From Candidatus Pseudobacter hemicellulosilyticus (GTDB taxonomy: Bacteria > Bacteroidota > Bacteroidia > Chitinophagales > Chitinophagaceae): a stretch of DNA of 64,000 nucleotides. Within the stretch, counting starts at the first letter, position 1; each line of letters starts with the position of its first letter. The stretch spans positions 4,526,001-4,590,000 of the forward strand of contig CP119311.1 in assembly GCA_029202545.1 (NCBI GenBank), read 5' to 3'. Positions 54,719-63,196 of this stretch are shown one piece after another. The notes under the pieces were generated by a model. The model did not search any database, had not been told where the DNA came from, and worked only from the letters and a program-made list of their open reading frames with translations. The position numbers were made by a program, and so were the translations under genes.

Positions 54719-55459
54719 ATGCCCGCAGTTACTACAAAAGTACCTGTATGGCTGGAAGGTAAAAGTAAGCCGGCTGAATTGAATTATAATGCAGACCATA
54801 AAAGGATCTTTGGGTTAACCTCCTGGTATAAGCAGTTTAACGTTCAGCCAGGAACATTGCTCGATATAGAACTTACGCGATCAAAAGTAAAAATTTCTGT
54901 TGCTCAGCAGGAAATGATTTTCCAGGAAGAGGAAGGTGTAGAACAAAATATTATTGATTTATCAGGTCTTTCTTCAGGTGCAAAAGGGAATATAGTGGAG
55001 GATCGTATTAAAGAGCTGATCTTGCTATATGGTCAGGGCTTGCTGAATGTTTACAAACCTGTGGTAGATAATCGGGGTATTGATCTTGTAGTAATGCAAA
55101 ATGGGTTCTTTTATCCTATTTTTATACAGGTGAAGTCGAGATTCAATGCTATTAAAAAGGGCAGTATCCTGATTGATGTAGGTGAAAACACTTTTGCTGT
55201 ACATAATAGCTTTTACATTGTGGGCGTTGCATTTAACCCTTCCACTTTGGAGGTAGAAGATAGATTGTTATTGATCCCTTCTAAAGATTATCAAGCTAAT
55301 TCCACGTCAATATCAGTAAATGGCAGGAAAAAACTGCGGTTTAATGTGTCGTTAAAGGAAGGTACAAAAGCTAAAGGTGCTAAATACTTTATCAGGAAAT
55401 CAGAACTAGTGGATAAGCTGATGGAGAAGTTTGAGGAGATGAGTAAATATTTTAGATAA
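54719..55459 (+). CDS. PD-(D/E)XK nuclease-like protein of unknown function
   Basis: 246 residues from ATG 54719. Residues 1-65 look like a small beta-barrel (KVPVWLEGKSKPAELNYNAD, IFGLTSWYKQFNVQPGTLLD). Residues 88-145 carry a plausible PD-(D/E)XK core: Glu94 in GNIVEDRIKELILLYGQG, Asp122 in NRGIDLVV, and Gln137/Lys139 in IFIQVKS. This pattern is typical of restriction-like and DNA-repair nucleases. The frame stays open 30 codons upstream to a TAA at 54626, with coding-like sequence (GVESKSGFLYIPAHGQEF) but no ATG, GTG or TTG. The 5' end may therefore be broken or use a CTG at 54629. AT-rich, so possibly acquired. No partner gene in an operon. Confidence 0.7.
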   Translation: MPAVTTKVPVWLEGKSKPAELNYNADHKRIFGLTSWYKQFNVQPGTLLDIELTRSKVKISVAQQEMIFQEEEGVEQNIIDLSGLSSGAKGNIVEDRIKELILLYGQGLLNVYKPVVDNRGIDLVVMQNGFFYPIFIQVKSRFNAIKKGSILIDVGENTFAVHNSFYIVGVAFNPSTLEVEDRLLLIPSKDYQANSTSISVNGRKKLRFNVSLKEGTKAKGAKYFIRKSELVDKLMEKFEEMSKYFR

Positions 55460-55513
55460 TACATCCTCATCCCAATATAGTGCTACTTGAAACAGCGACA
55501 AAGCTAAAGGAAT

Positions 55514-57637
55514 TTATAGGCTGCAACCACAAACGGGAAATGATAGCGGCAATCCGCAGCACCAGCAAATTTCTGTAAATATAGATTTGAATTGCTTTAT
55601 TTCCATTTTGTCCCGCTTGAAAACAGCTTTGGCGATTGAAGCTATTGACTGATATTCGGAAATAAGGGTGTAATTATTTCTGAGTAAACTGCCATATTTT
55701 TCCATGCTGCCAGTGGGTTTAGCAGGTATAAAATAATGCTGGAGTTGCCGTTTGGTCAATATTGCTGTAATCGGTTGGACTCCAGCAAGCGAGCTTTCAA
55801 TATTTTGTTCTATAGGCTGGTCTTCTTTATATATTCCATTAGCTTTCATTTTGGCTATAGCTTTTATCCAGGCCGTTGAATTCATTCTTTCATTCAGGTA
55901 GTTTGATATTTGACTGGCATATCCAGTGGGGATGCCTAATGGTTTTAATTGAATTTCTCTGATGATCTCCTGTTCCAGTCGGGCATAATGTTGATGTAGT
56001 TTATTAATTTGGGCTTCTTCCTCGAATTTCCTCTTTCTCTCTGCCAATAATTCTCGGTGTCTTTTGGCCAAAGTTATTTTTTGATGGCTGAGCCATAGTT
56101 TCCATTTTAGGCGTACGGCAGCTTTTTCCTTTTCGCTCAGTATTTCCTGTTTACAGAAGATGGCTGCCCCTTTTTTCTTAAAACCACTGCTGGCAAGACT
56201 GATAAGCTTTATGGTTTGCTTTACAAAGCAGTCTTTATTTCCTGTTTCCAGAAAGAATGATGTTATTTTTTGTAGAAACTTCTGGGATTTTAAAGAAGCC
56301 ATTTCAAAGAACTTGTCCAGGCTCAATTCCATTGTTAATGAAAATAGCAATCCTAATATCTGTACTTTTTTCGAGGCAGGTTCCTTGCCAGCAACCGCCT
56401 TATCCCTCACGACTTTAATGTCTGCTAAAATATCTGTCCCCCTTTTCATATTCCATTCCTCTTTATTACCGATATAGGCATCATAATCAGGTGCAGGGGC
56501 TGTTTTGAAAATTCGCTGATCATAATATTCGTCTATCGCCGTAGCTGGTGGCCTGGTGCCCTTCGGAAATTGAACTGTTTCAATACCTGCATCTATTTCA
56601 AGACCACAGTCTGCAGCTGTTTTATAAGTAGCGTCAGGTGATGATTGCCGGGGAACTGGTAGCAAGGGGTCTGTAAGATAGATCTTGTCGCCAGGTGGAA
56701 AAGGAGTAAGGGTTGAGACGTCTATGTCATATTCCAATGTATAATCTGCGAGTTGATGCATAATTTCTTGCCAATAAGCAATGACAAGCGATGAATCATA
56801 GGATTCAACGTTAGACAAGCTGGCGCTTTTTTCAAACTCTTTCGCTTCAGCATCATAAAATTTCTGAGCTTCTTCAAAATAACGCTCAATTAATGGTGTC
56901 GCAATTGTTTCTGCAGCATAAGTGTATATTTTATTATGTATCTCAACTATAGAGACCTCCAGTGAAGTAAGTTTTAAATGCTCTCTTGAAATTGAGCCGG
57001 CAACACCGGCAGTGAAGAATGATACATTTAGAATGATAGATAAAAGTGAAAAACCGTAGGAATAATATTTTCTAAGATTTCTCTGAAATAACTCACCTTT
57101 TTTTAAGCTTAGAAAGCATATGGTGACAGCACTCAAAATGAAAAGCCATGTAGCTTTGTATTTAATAACTGGTCCTGCCCAGGAAAAAGAATGAATAAAG
57201 GATAATTTTTTTTGAATTTCTCCGAGTGAAATCTGTAATGGATCATATAGAAAATGTGTGTTTATCCAGGTCCTGATAACACAGAAGATTAAAGCGAAGG
57301 CAAGGAATGGTTTCAGGAATGTTGTAATGGTGGTTAGTAGTTTTAGCCTGTTATTGATCAGTTTGTTTTGTATTTCAGGCCAGTTTTTTTTATCGTATTT
57401 TATGAGAAAGGAAAATGTTAATTGATGCAGGTTTTTCTCAGTTAGTAAGGAATAGAAAAAACTGCTGAAAAAACCAGCGAAGGGTTTATTCGCACTCGTG
57501 ATGGCATTCAGGACATTGGCTTGAATACGAGCTAAAATATAGACTTTGACTACACTGAGTAAATAAAATAAGAACAAACCTGCAATAAACCAGTAAGAAT
57601 CATCTAAGATCAGCTTGGTTAGATCAGGGAATTTCAT
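55514..57637 (-). CDS. Large membrane protein of unknown family with coiled coil and Cys-rich tail
   Basis: 707 residues from ATG 57637; the frame extends to a TTG at 57697. About four TM helices in the first 225 residues (SYWFIAGLFLFYLLSVVKVY, LLTTITTFLKPFLAFALIFC, ATWLFILSAVTICFLSL, YGFSLLSIILNVSFFTAGVA). A long soluble region includes a charged coiled coil near 515-565 (AKRHRELLAERKRKFEEEAQ, INKLHQHYARLEQEIIREI). The last 19 residues are Cys-rich (EICWCCGLPLSFPVCGCSL): CxCC and CxC, possibly a metal site. No family recognised. Convergent with the nuclease-like gene, 54 bases apart. AT-rich accessory gene. Confidence 0.82.
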   Translation of the reverse strand: MKFPDLTKLILDDSYWFIAGLFLFYLLSVVKVYILARIQANVLNAITSANKPFAGFFSSFFYSLLTEKNLHQLTFSFLIKYDKKNWPEIQNKLINNRLKLLTTITTFLKPFLAFALIFCVIRTWINTHFLYDPLQISLGEIQKKLSFIHSFSWAGPVIKYKATWLFILSAVTICFLSLKKGELFQRNLRKYYSYGFSLLSIILNVSFFTAGVAGSISREHLKLTSLEVSIVEIHNKIYTYAAETIATPLIERYFEEAQKFYDAEAKEFEKSASLSNVESYDSSLVIAYWQEIMHQLADYTLEYDIDVSTLTPFPPGDKIYLTDPLLPVPRQSSPDATYKTAADCGLEIDAGIETVQFPKGTRPPATAIDEYYDQRIFKTAPAPDYDAYIGNKEEWNMKRGTDILADIKVVRDKAVAGKEPASKKVQILGLLFSLTMELSLDKFFEMASLKSQKFLQKITSFFLETGNKDCFVKQTIKLISLASSGFKKKGAAIFCKQEILSEKEKAAVRLKWKLWLSHQKITLAKRHRELLAERKRKFEEEAQINKLHQHYARLEQEIIREIQLKPLGIPTGYASQISNYLNERMNSTAWIKAIAKMKANGIYKEDQPIEQNIESSLAGVQPITAILTKRQLQHYFIPAKPTGSMEKYGSLLRNNYTLISEYQSIASIAKAVFKRDKMEIKQFKSIFTEICWCCGLPLSFPVCGCSL

Positions 57638-57776
57638 ACACTCAATTAATTTACGCCAATATACAAAGACGCATACCTGACTTTTTCCGTTTTTCAACCT
57701 GCATTTTATGGTGTTTTCACGGTATGGTAAGTGGAATGGGGCTACAAGGGGATAAATTCAATTATTTACCCGGAAC

Positions 57777-58529
57777 CTACTTGCTTATCAGGTTCTTATA
57801 CACTACGGCATTTAACAGGTCCTGGCGTTTGGGTTTTGCGATGGGTAGGTTGCTACCGTTGATGATCACCTCTCCGCCGGAAATTTTGTGGATATGGGCT
57901 ATATTGATGAGGTAGGAACGGTGTATCCTGAAAAAATGGTTTTTAGGCAGTATTTCTTCCAGGGAAGCCATTGTCTGGTGGATGGTCAGGATCTTATCCC
58001 TGAAATGTAATTTTACATAGTTCTGCATGCCCTCTGCATAAAGGATGTCCTGCCAGTCAATGCGCAGGAAAGCATCACCCTGTCGGACATACATATCAGG
58101 GATGGCTCCCTCATCTCCATCTCCCAGGATCAGTTGTGATCGGAACATGGTCTGCGCCTTGGATACGGCCTGGAAAAAGCGTTGGAAAGCGATAGGCTTC
58201 AGCAGGTAATCCACTACCTGCAGCCTGAATCCTTCAAGCGCATATTCGGAATAGGCTGTTGTTATAATTGTTAATGGAGGTTTTTCCAGTGCTTCCAGGA
58301 ACTCCAGCCCGGAAAGATGAGGCATATTGATATCCAGGAACATCAGGTCAATGTCCCTCTTTTTAAGGATCTCCGCCGCTTCCAATGCAGAGGAACAGCA
58401 GGCGGCAGTTTCCAGGAAGTCCAGCTTATCAATATAATTGACAATCCCCTTTATGGCGATAGACTCATCGTCAACTACCAGGCACCTGATCCTGGAAGCG
58501 GGTACTGGTTTTGGTATCAGTTCTGCCAT
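57777..58529 (-). CDS. LytTR-type response regulator
   Basis: 250 residues. Receiver domain 14-130 with acidic pocket VVDDES (Asp20-Asp21) and phospho-acceptor Asp66 in FLDINMP. LytTR DNA-binding domain spans about 150-245 (ILYAEGMQNYVKLHFRDKIL, then FFRIHRSYLINIAHIHKISG). It begins 2 bases after the kinase stop, so the pair is one operon. Targets unknown; the divergent barrel gene at 59792 is a candidate by position. Confidence 0.94.
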   Translation of the reverse strand: MAELIPKPVPASRIRCLVVDDESIAIKGIVNYIDKLDFLETAACCSSALEAAEILKKRDIDLMFLDINMPHLSGLEFLEALEKPPLTIITTAYSEYALEGFRLQVVDYLLKPIAFQRFFQAVSKAQTMFRSQLILGDGDEGAIPDMYVRQGDAFLRIDWQDILYAEGMQNYVKLHFRDKILTIHQTMASLEEILPKNHFFRIHRSYLINIAHIHKISGGEVIINGSNLPIAKPKRQDLLNAVVYKNLISK

Positions 58530-58531
58530 TG

Positions 58532-59560
58532 TTATAACTGTATAACAAGTTTAGTTTGATAAATGCGGTCTGTTTCCTCAACGGATAGCTCATAATTCCC
58601 GAAGTACAGTATGTCCAGTCGTTCCTTTATATTTTTCAGCCCAACGCCGCCTGTATTTCTTTTTCTTAAAGGTAAGATAGATTTTGAGTTTTCTACATGA
58701 AAGCAGATCGTCCTGTTGGTTTGTTCAAAATTGATATAGATATAGCCCTTTTCAAAATCAGATCTTGAGACATGTTTAAAGGCATTTTCGATCAAGGTAA
58801 TAAAAAGCAAAGCAGGTATTTCCATGGCAGGATCGGCTAAATGCCAGGAGCAGGAAACCTTAATTTTCCCATCCCAACGGATCTCTTCAACAGCTATAAA
58901 ATCTTTCAGGAATTGAACGTCCTGTTCCAGTGTAACCTGTTGTTTATCGCCGTTATACAGCTGGTAACGTAAAATGTCTGCATATTTTATAAGCAGATCG
59001 GAAGCTAATGCCACATCCGTTTGCATCAGGACATGGATATGGTTCAACACATTGAACATGAAATGCGGGGTGACCTGGTGCTGAAGCGTACGCAATTGAT
59101 ATTCTACCAGCGCTTTTTTCAGTTTTATGTTTTCCTGGAAGAAACGGACGCCACAGATGCATAGGTTGATGGCAACGCCGGAAGGCAGCAGTACAAAGAA
59201 ATAATAGACCGGAGCATTTATTGTAAAATATGCCGACTGGGGGAAAACGCCTTTTTGCTCTAACCAGGCAAAAAAATACAAATAGATAAATCGTACTATT
59301 CCCACTAAAATGGAGCAGGCCAGGAATTGAAGGATAAAGGTGATGACCGCTTTTCTCCTGATGGCTTTTTGCAATAGCGTTTCACTGAGGTAAGTGGTGA
59401 TGGGAGAAACTGAAAGGAGGGTCAGTAAAGGGAATAAAGTGGCTTCGGTCAGTGAACCTGTTTCCGGTATGAGCTGAAGCCATAAGGCAAAGAACAGTAC
59501 TACCCAGCAGGCAAGGATAGTGTAGTTGTCCTTTATGCTGCGCATTAATCTTGTCCGCAT
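58532..59560 (-). CDS. LytS/YehU-type sensor histidine kinase
   Basis: 342 residues from ATG 59560 (open to a GTG at 59656). Four TM segments in the first 140 residues (TILACWVVLFFALWLQLIPE, AVITFILQFLACSILVGIVR), then the His_kinase domain with His166 in HQVTPHFMFNVLNHIH. A HATPase region follows with LFITLIENAFKHVSR and GGVGLKNIKERLDIL. The G1-type box and N-box are intact. No large extracellular sensor domain, so the signal is probably membrane-borne. Partner is the LytTR regulator immediately downstream. Confidence 0.92.
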   Translation of the reverse strand: MRTRLMRSIKDNYTILACWVVLFFALWLQLIPETGSLTEATLFPLLTLLSVSPITTYLSETLLQKAIRRKAVITFILQFLACSILVGIVRFIYLYFFAWLEQKGVFPQSAYFTINAPVYYFFVLLPSGVAINLCICGVRFFQENIKLKKALVEYQLRTLQHQVTPHFMFNVLNHIHVLMQTDVALASDLLIKYADILRYQLYNGDKQQVTLEQDVQFLKDFIAVEEIRWDGKIKVSCSWHLADPAMEIPALLFITLIENAFKHVSRSDFEKGYIYINFEQTNRTICFHVENSKSILPLRKRNTGGVGLKNIKERLDILYFGNYELSVEETDRIYQTKLVIQL

Positions 59561-59791
59561 ATCTGGCTTTTTATTGATGACGGAGTTGTTTTGAACCTTG
59601 ATCTTACTGGCTGTTTTCCTGTTGCAGATCCCATGTTCCCATTTGTTTACAATCACCTTTTGGGCCTGGTAAAATTAACGGATAGGTCTGAGAAATCTAT
59701 GATCATTCGTCAAAGGCTGCGCCATGGTTCGTCAAAAACATTTCCCCGGGATGGCGCAAAATGAAAACTTTGGGAATAAATCTTACATGAT

Positions 59792-60712
59792 ATGCTTATA
59801 AAAGTTGGGTTGAAGAAATGGGTGTTTGTTGCAATTACGATAATACATTGTGCAGCTGTAAACGCTCAGCTGAGTTATAAAACAGAATTTATCGGGAGAT
59901 CGGGCTATCGCCGGACTGAAGACGACAGGAGTGAAAGGGTAGGGGATAGTAAAGGATCGGCCATGGTGCATCAGGCTGCTGTTACTATTCCATTGTCAGT
60001 AAAATTGAATGAGAAAAAACAGCCAACCATGTGGGCAATAAGTATGGGTGGCGCTTATGCAAAGCTCAATAATAGGAATTTTACCGAGCCGCTGGTGATT
60101 GACGAGATCATGAATGTCAGCGTTGGTGTAGTTCATAAAAGACCTTTGAATGAGCATTGGTCTGTGCTGGCTGCTGTTGGTGGCGGTATTTATATGCCGG
60201 GCGCCAGGTTGTCTGACATGAAATTGAAAAATGTTCTTGGAAGCGCCGGAACTATTTTTATTTATCACCTGAAGCCTAACCTGGATATAGGCGCCGGACT
60301 TGCCTTAAACAACTCTTTTGGTTTCCCCATGTTATTCCCGGCCTTTTACCTGGACTGGAAAACAACCAGCAAATATGCTGTTAAAGTGGAAGTAATGAAA
60401 GGATTGGAAGTTTCGGTAAGCTATATTGCACATAAAAACCTCTCTGTAAGTTTTGTGGCAGAAATGAACGGGCAAATGGCCCTGCTGGAACAAACCGGGG
60501 AGGATAAAATATTCTCTCATCAATACCTGGTGACAGGATTCAGGCCGGAAATAAAGATCGGAAAACATATAATGGTTCCTCTTACTGTTGGTCTTAGCGC
60601 CACCCGTCCGGCAAAGATGATGGATAGGAAATTAAAAAGTATTTTCCAGGAAGAAGGGTATCATTTCCGGGCAGCCGGTTATGCTTCGGCTGGGGTGCAG
60701 GTAAAGTTTTAA
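59792..60712 (+). CDS. Outer-membrane beta-barrel protein, possibly DUF6268
   Basis: 306 residues with a signal peptide (MLIKVGLKKWVFVAITIIHC, then AAVNAQLSYKTEFIG). The rest is alternating amphipathic beta strands: PTMWAISMGGAYAKLNNRNF, NEHWSVLAAVGGGIYMPGAR, PNLDIGAGLALNNSFGFPML, YAVKVEVMKGLEVSVSYIAH, ending RAAGYASAGVQVKF with the terminal Phe needed for barrel insertion. Resembles the DUF6268 barrels of Bacteroidota (tentative). Divergent from the LytS/LytTR pair and 12 bases before the acyltransferase. Confidence 0.8.
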   Translation: MLIKVGLKKWVFVAITIIHCAAVNAQLSYKTEFIGRSGYRRTEDDRSERVGDSKGSAMVHQAAVTIPLSVKLNEKKQPTMWAISMGGAYAKLNNRNFTEPLVIDEIMNVSVGVVHKRPLNEHWSVLAAVGGGIYMPGARLSDMKLKNVLGSAGTIFIYHLKPNLDIGAGLALNNSFGFPMLFPAFYLDWKTTSKYAVKVEVMKGLEVSVSYIAHKNLSVSFVAEMNGQMALLEQTGEDKIFSHQYLVTGFRPEIKIGKHIMVPLTVGLSATRPAKMMDRKLKSIFQEEGYHFRAAGYASAGVQVKF

Positions 60713-60724
60713 GCGATACTACCT

Positions 60725-61474
60725 ATGTTAAGTTATATTTTAGGAAAGGTATGCAGGTACCGGTCAGGTGTCTGTATCCAGAATCTGTCCAGGTCTTTTC
60801 CCGGTTATTCCTATAATGAGATCAATGCCTGTGCGGAGGCTTTTTACCGCAATCTTTCCAGGATAGTCTGGGAAACCTGTTTCCCGTCATTGACAAAGCT
60901 GGTGGTCCACCTGTCTGCCCTGCAGATCATAAAGGAGTTGGGCAGGCGCCAACGACCTGTCATCCTGTTACTGGGACATTACGGGAACTGGGAAGTACTC
61001 AATAAGCTGCCGCAATGTACGGGTATGCCTGTAAAGGCGCTGTATAAACCGATTCGTATTCAGTGGATCGATACGCTGGTCCGTAAGCGGAGGATCAGGT
61101 ATGGGCTGGAGCTGGTAAAATCCGGGCAGGCGCTAAAAGTATTATTGAATAATAAGGATCATAATAGTCTTCTATTGTTTGTTGCCGATCAGTTCCCAGG
61201 AAACAACAAGGGTATTGAAGTGGATTTTCTGCACCAGGAAACGCGGATGTTTGCCGGTGCGGAGCAGCTTGCCAGGCGATTAGATGCGGCTGTCGCCTAT
61301 CTGGAGCTTTCTGCCCGGCCCGGCCATACCTGGGAAATGGATGTGCAGGTTATTTGCGAAAGTGCTGCGGGGACCACGGAGGGATCTATCACCAGGACCT
61401 ATGCCCGGATGCTGGAAAAGAGTATACAGCGGGCGCCGGCATGGTGGCTTTGGTCGCACCGGAGATGGAAGTGA
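60725..61474 (+). CDS. LpxL/HtrB-type lysophospholipid or lipid A acyltransferase
   Basis: 249 residues. Catalytic HX4E (His85, Glu90 in GHYGNWE), substrate-binding KPIRIQWIDTLVRKRRIRYG (the KxIR-type block) and FVADQFPGNNKGIEVDFLHQ are present. Compared with usual family members of about 290 residues, the N-terminal membrane helix is missing: the sequence begins MLSYILGKVCRYRSGVCIQN, close to the VxxNL(R/S)xSFP motif. It may rely on peripheral binding or be N-terminally truncated. It transfers an acyl chain during lipid A or ornithine-lipid synthesis. Spaced 25 bases from the methyltransferase. Confidence 0.85.
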   Translation: MLSYILGKVCRYRSGVCIQNLSRSFPGYSYNEINACAEAFYRNLSRIVWETCFPSLTKLVVHLSALQIIKELGRRQRPVILLLGHYGNWEVLNKLPQCTGMPVKALYKPIRIQWIDTLVRKRRIRYGLELVKSGQALKVLLNNKDHNSLLLFVADQFPGNNKGIEVDFLHQETRMFAGAEQLARRLDAAVAYLELSARPGHTWEMDVQVICESAAGTTEGSITRTYARMLEKSIQRAPAWWLWSHRRWK

Positions 61475-61484
61475 AAAAATGGAT

Positions 61485-61492
61485 TACTTTTG
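61485..61492 (+). promoter_or_regulatory. -7 box (TACTTTTG) 6 bases before the methyltransferase ATG
   Basis: Same TACTTTTGC-N-ATG layout as the MATE gene (8294-8311), indicating a possible leaderless transcript starting inside the intergenic gap after the acyltransferase. Confidence 0.5.
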
Positions 61493-61498
61493 CGCAGC

Positions 61499-62668
61499 AT
61501 GAATATCTATACCACCCCGGGGAATGTTACCATAACCTGCCATAAGCGGACCATGCTTTACCTGGAACAGGAAGTAAGGGAGCTTGGCTTTGAGCCCATA
61601 GAAACCTTTGTTACCGGCGTAAAGCTAAAGGCAACGGTGAACGACTGTATCCGGCTTAATCTCAACCTCCGTTGCGCCAGCCAGGTATTGTACAGCCTGC
61701 AAGCCTTTACGGCGCGGAATGCTGATGAGGTCTACAACAACCTGCTGCACTATCCCTGGGAGGATATCCTGCCCGATGGCGGTTATTTCTCCATTACCAG
61801 TAATGTCAGCAACGACAGCATCAATAACAGCATGTTCGCTAACCTGCGGGTGAAGGATGCTATCATTGACCGGCTGCGCGATAAAAGAGGGACACGCCCC
61901 TCCACCGGTGCTGCATTGACCGGCGCCGTGGTCCATTTGTTCTGGAAAAATGAGCAGGCTGAAGTGTTTATAGATACTTCAGGGGATTCCCTGGCCCGCC
62001 ATGGCTACCGCAAAATACCCGGTCAGGCGCCCATGCTGGAATCTTTGGCAGCCGCCACTATCTATGCTTCCCGCTGGGACAGGCTGAGCCCTTTTGTAAA
62101 CCCTATGTGCGGCTCCGGCACTATTGCCATTGAAGCTGCCATGATTGCCACCAACCGCCGGCCAGGCCTGTTCCGGACCAACTATGCTTTTATGCACCTG
62201 CAGGGCTATGACGAGCAGGTATACTTCCAGGAAGACGCCCGGCTGGAAGAGCAGATCAAAGAAGTGCCGGGGCTGCGGATCATTGCTACGGATTACAGCG
62301 CCAGGGCCATTGAGAACGCCCGTAAGAATGCAGTGGCCGCCGGTGTGGCCAACCTGATAGATTTTGATGTATGTGATTTTGCCGCTTCAGAAGTACCACC
62401 CGATGTACCCGGTGTCTTTTACGTGAACCCGGAATACGGGGAAAGGCTGGGGGAGATTGCGGAGCTGGAAAAGACGTATGCCCGTATCGGCGATTTTATG
62501 AAGCAAAATTGCGGCGGCTATTTTGGGTATGTCTTCACCGGAAATATGGAACTGGCCAAGAAGATCGGCCTTAAAGCCACCAGGCGGATAGAATTTTATA
62601 CCAGCACCATTGACTGCCGCCTGCTGGAATATGAATTGTACAGCGGCTCCCGTTCTGTAACAAAGTAG
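61499..62668 (+). CDS. THUMP-domain class I RNA methyltransferase (RlmL N-domain/Trm11-like)
   Basis: 389 residues. N-terminal ferredoxin-like/THUMP region about 1-155 (TITCHKRTMLYLEQEVRELG, FIDTSGDSLARHGYRKIPGQ). SAM-binding core with NPMCGSGT (201-208), IIATDYSARAIENARKNAVA for the acidic ribose contact, and catalytic motif IV NPEYGER (310-316), where many family members have NPPYGER. The start is ATG 61499. Likely makes m2G in 23S rRNA or another RNA. A -7 box sits 6 bases upstream of the ATG. Confidence 0.92.
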   Translation: MNIYTTPGNVTITCHKRTMLYLEQEVRELGFEPIETFVTGVKLKATVNDCIRLNLNLRCASQVLYSLQAFTARNADEVYNNLLHYPWEDILPDGGYFSITSNVSNDSINNSMFANLRVKDAIIDRLRDKRGTRPSTGAALTGAVVHLFWKNEQAEVFIDTSGDSLARHGYRKIPGQAPMLESLAAATIYASRWDRLSPFVNPMCGSGTIAIEAAMIATNRRPGLFRTNYAFMHLQGYDEQVYFQEDARLEEQIKEVPGLRIIATDYSARAIENARKNAVAAGVANLIDFDVCDFAASEVPPDVPGVFYVNPEYGERLGEIAELEKTYARIGDFMKQNCGGYFGYVFTGNMELAKKIGLKATRRIEFYTSTIDCRLLEYELYSGSRSVTK

Positions 62669-62736
62669 GGTAAAAGCGGGATGCAAAAGCTCCCCATCAC
62701 GCAATGGTTGTTCCCATAGCAAAGCTGATAAGCAGC

Positions 62737-63093
62737 TTACCCCTTTCCGGTAATTTTCTTCCGGTGTTCTATTCCCCATTCTGTCAGGTTGAGGATGATG
62801 GTCTGTAAGGTTTTGCCATGTTTGGTCAGCTCATACTGAACGGTTACCGGGTGAGTGTCTAAAACTGTTCTTTTCACCAGTTGGTTTATTTCCAGCTCCT
62901 TCAATTCTTTGCTCAGCATTTTGTTTGAAATACCGACTACGTCATTCAGGATGTCGGAAAATCTCCTTTTGTTATAATGGCAAATAGAGGAAATGACATA
63001 GATCTTCCATTTCCCGCTCAGTACGTCCATGGCGTCATGGATAGCCATCATTTCCTTTTTTCGATCCGTTTGGAATTCCCGTTTGCACTCCAT
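62737..63093 (-). CDS. HxlR-family winged-helix regulator
   Basis: 118 residues. The HxlR pattern shows as AMDVLSGKWKIYVISSICHY, then RRFSDILNDVVGISNKMLSK and ELKELEINQLVKRTVL, ending with the wing HPVTVQYELTKHGKTLQTII. Divergently oriented to the SDR 104 bases away. Its -7 box (TAACTTTG on the minus strand, 63135-63142) overlaps the palindrome GTTACTTTTAGTAAC, in keeping with autorepression and control of the SDR. HxlR members often respond to aldehydes or other electrophiles. Confidence 0.93.
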   Translation of the reverse strand: MECKREFQTDRKKEMMAIHDAMDVLSGKWKIYVISSICHYNKRRFSDILNDVVGISNKMLSKELKELEINQLVKRTVLDTHPVTVQYELTKHGKTLQTIILNLTEWGIEHRKKITGKG

Positions 63094-63120
63094 ATGTTAC
63101 TTTGTTACCTCCAGGTTACT

Positions 63121-63171
63121 GTTACTTTTAGTAACAAAGTTACTGAAATATATCCAACTGGTATAGCTTTG
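63121..63171. promoter_or_regulatory. Divergent hxlR/SDR promoter region with operator
   Basis: Perfect 15-base palindrome GTTACT-TTT-AGTAAC (63121-63135), with additional GTTAC half-sites on both sides. hxlR -7 box TAACTTTG (minus, 63135-63142) and SDR -7 box TAGCTTTG (63164-63171) flank it. Confidence 0.65.
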
Positions 63172-63196
63172 CAGGGAAGAAACAAATAATAAAGAA

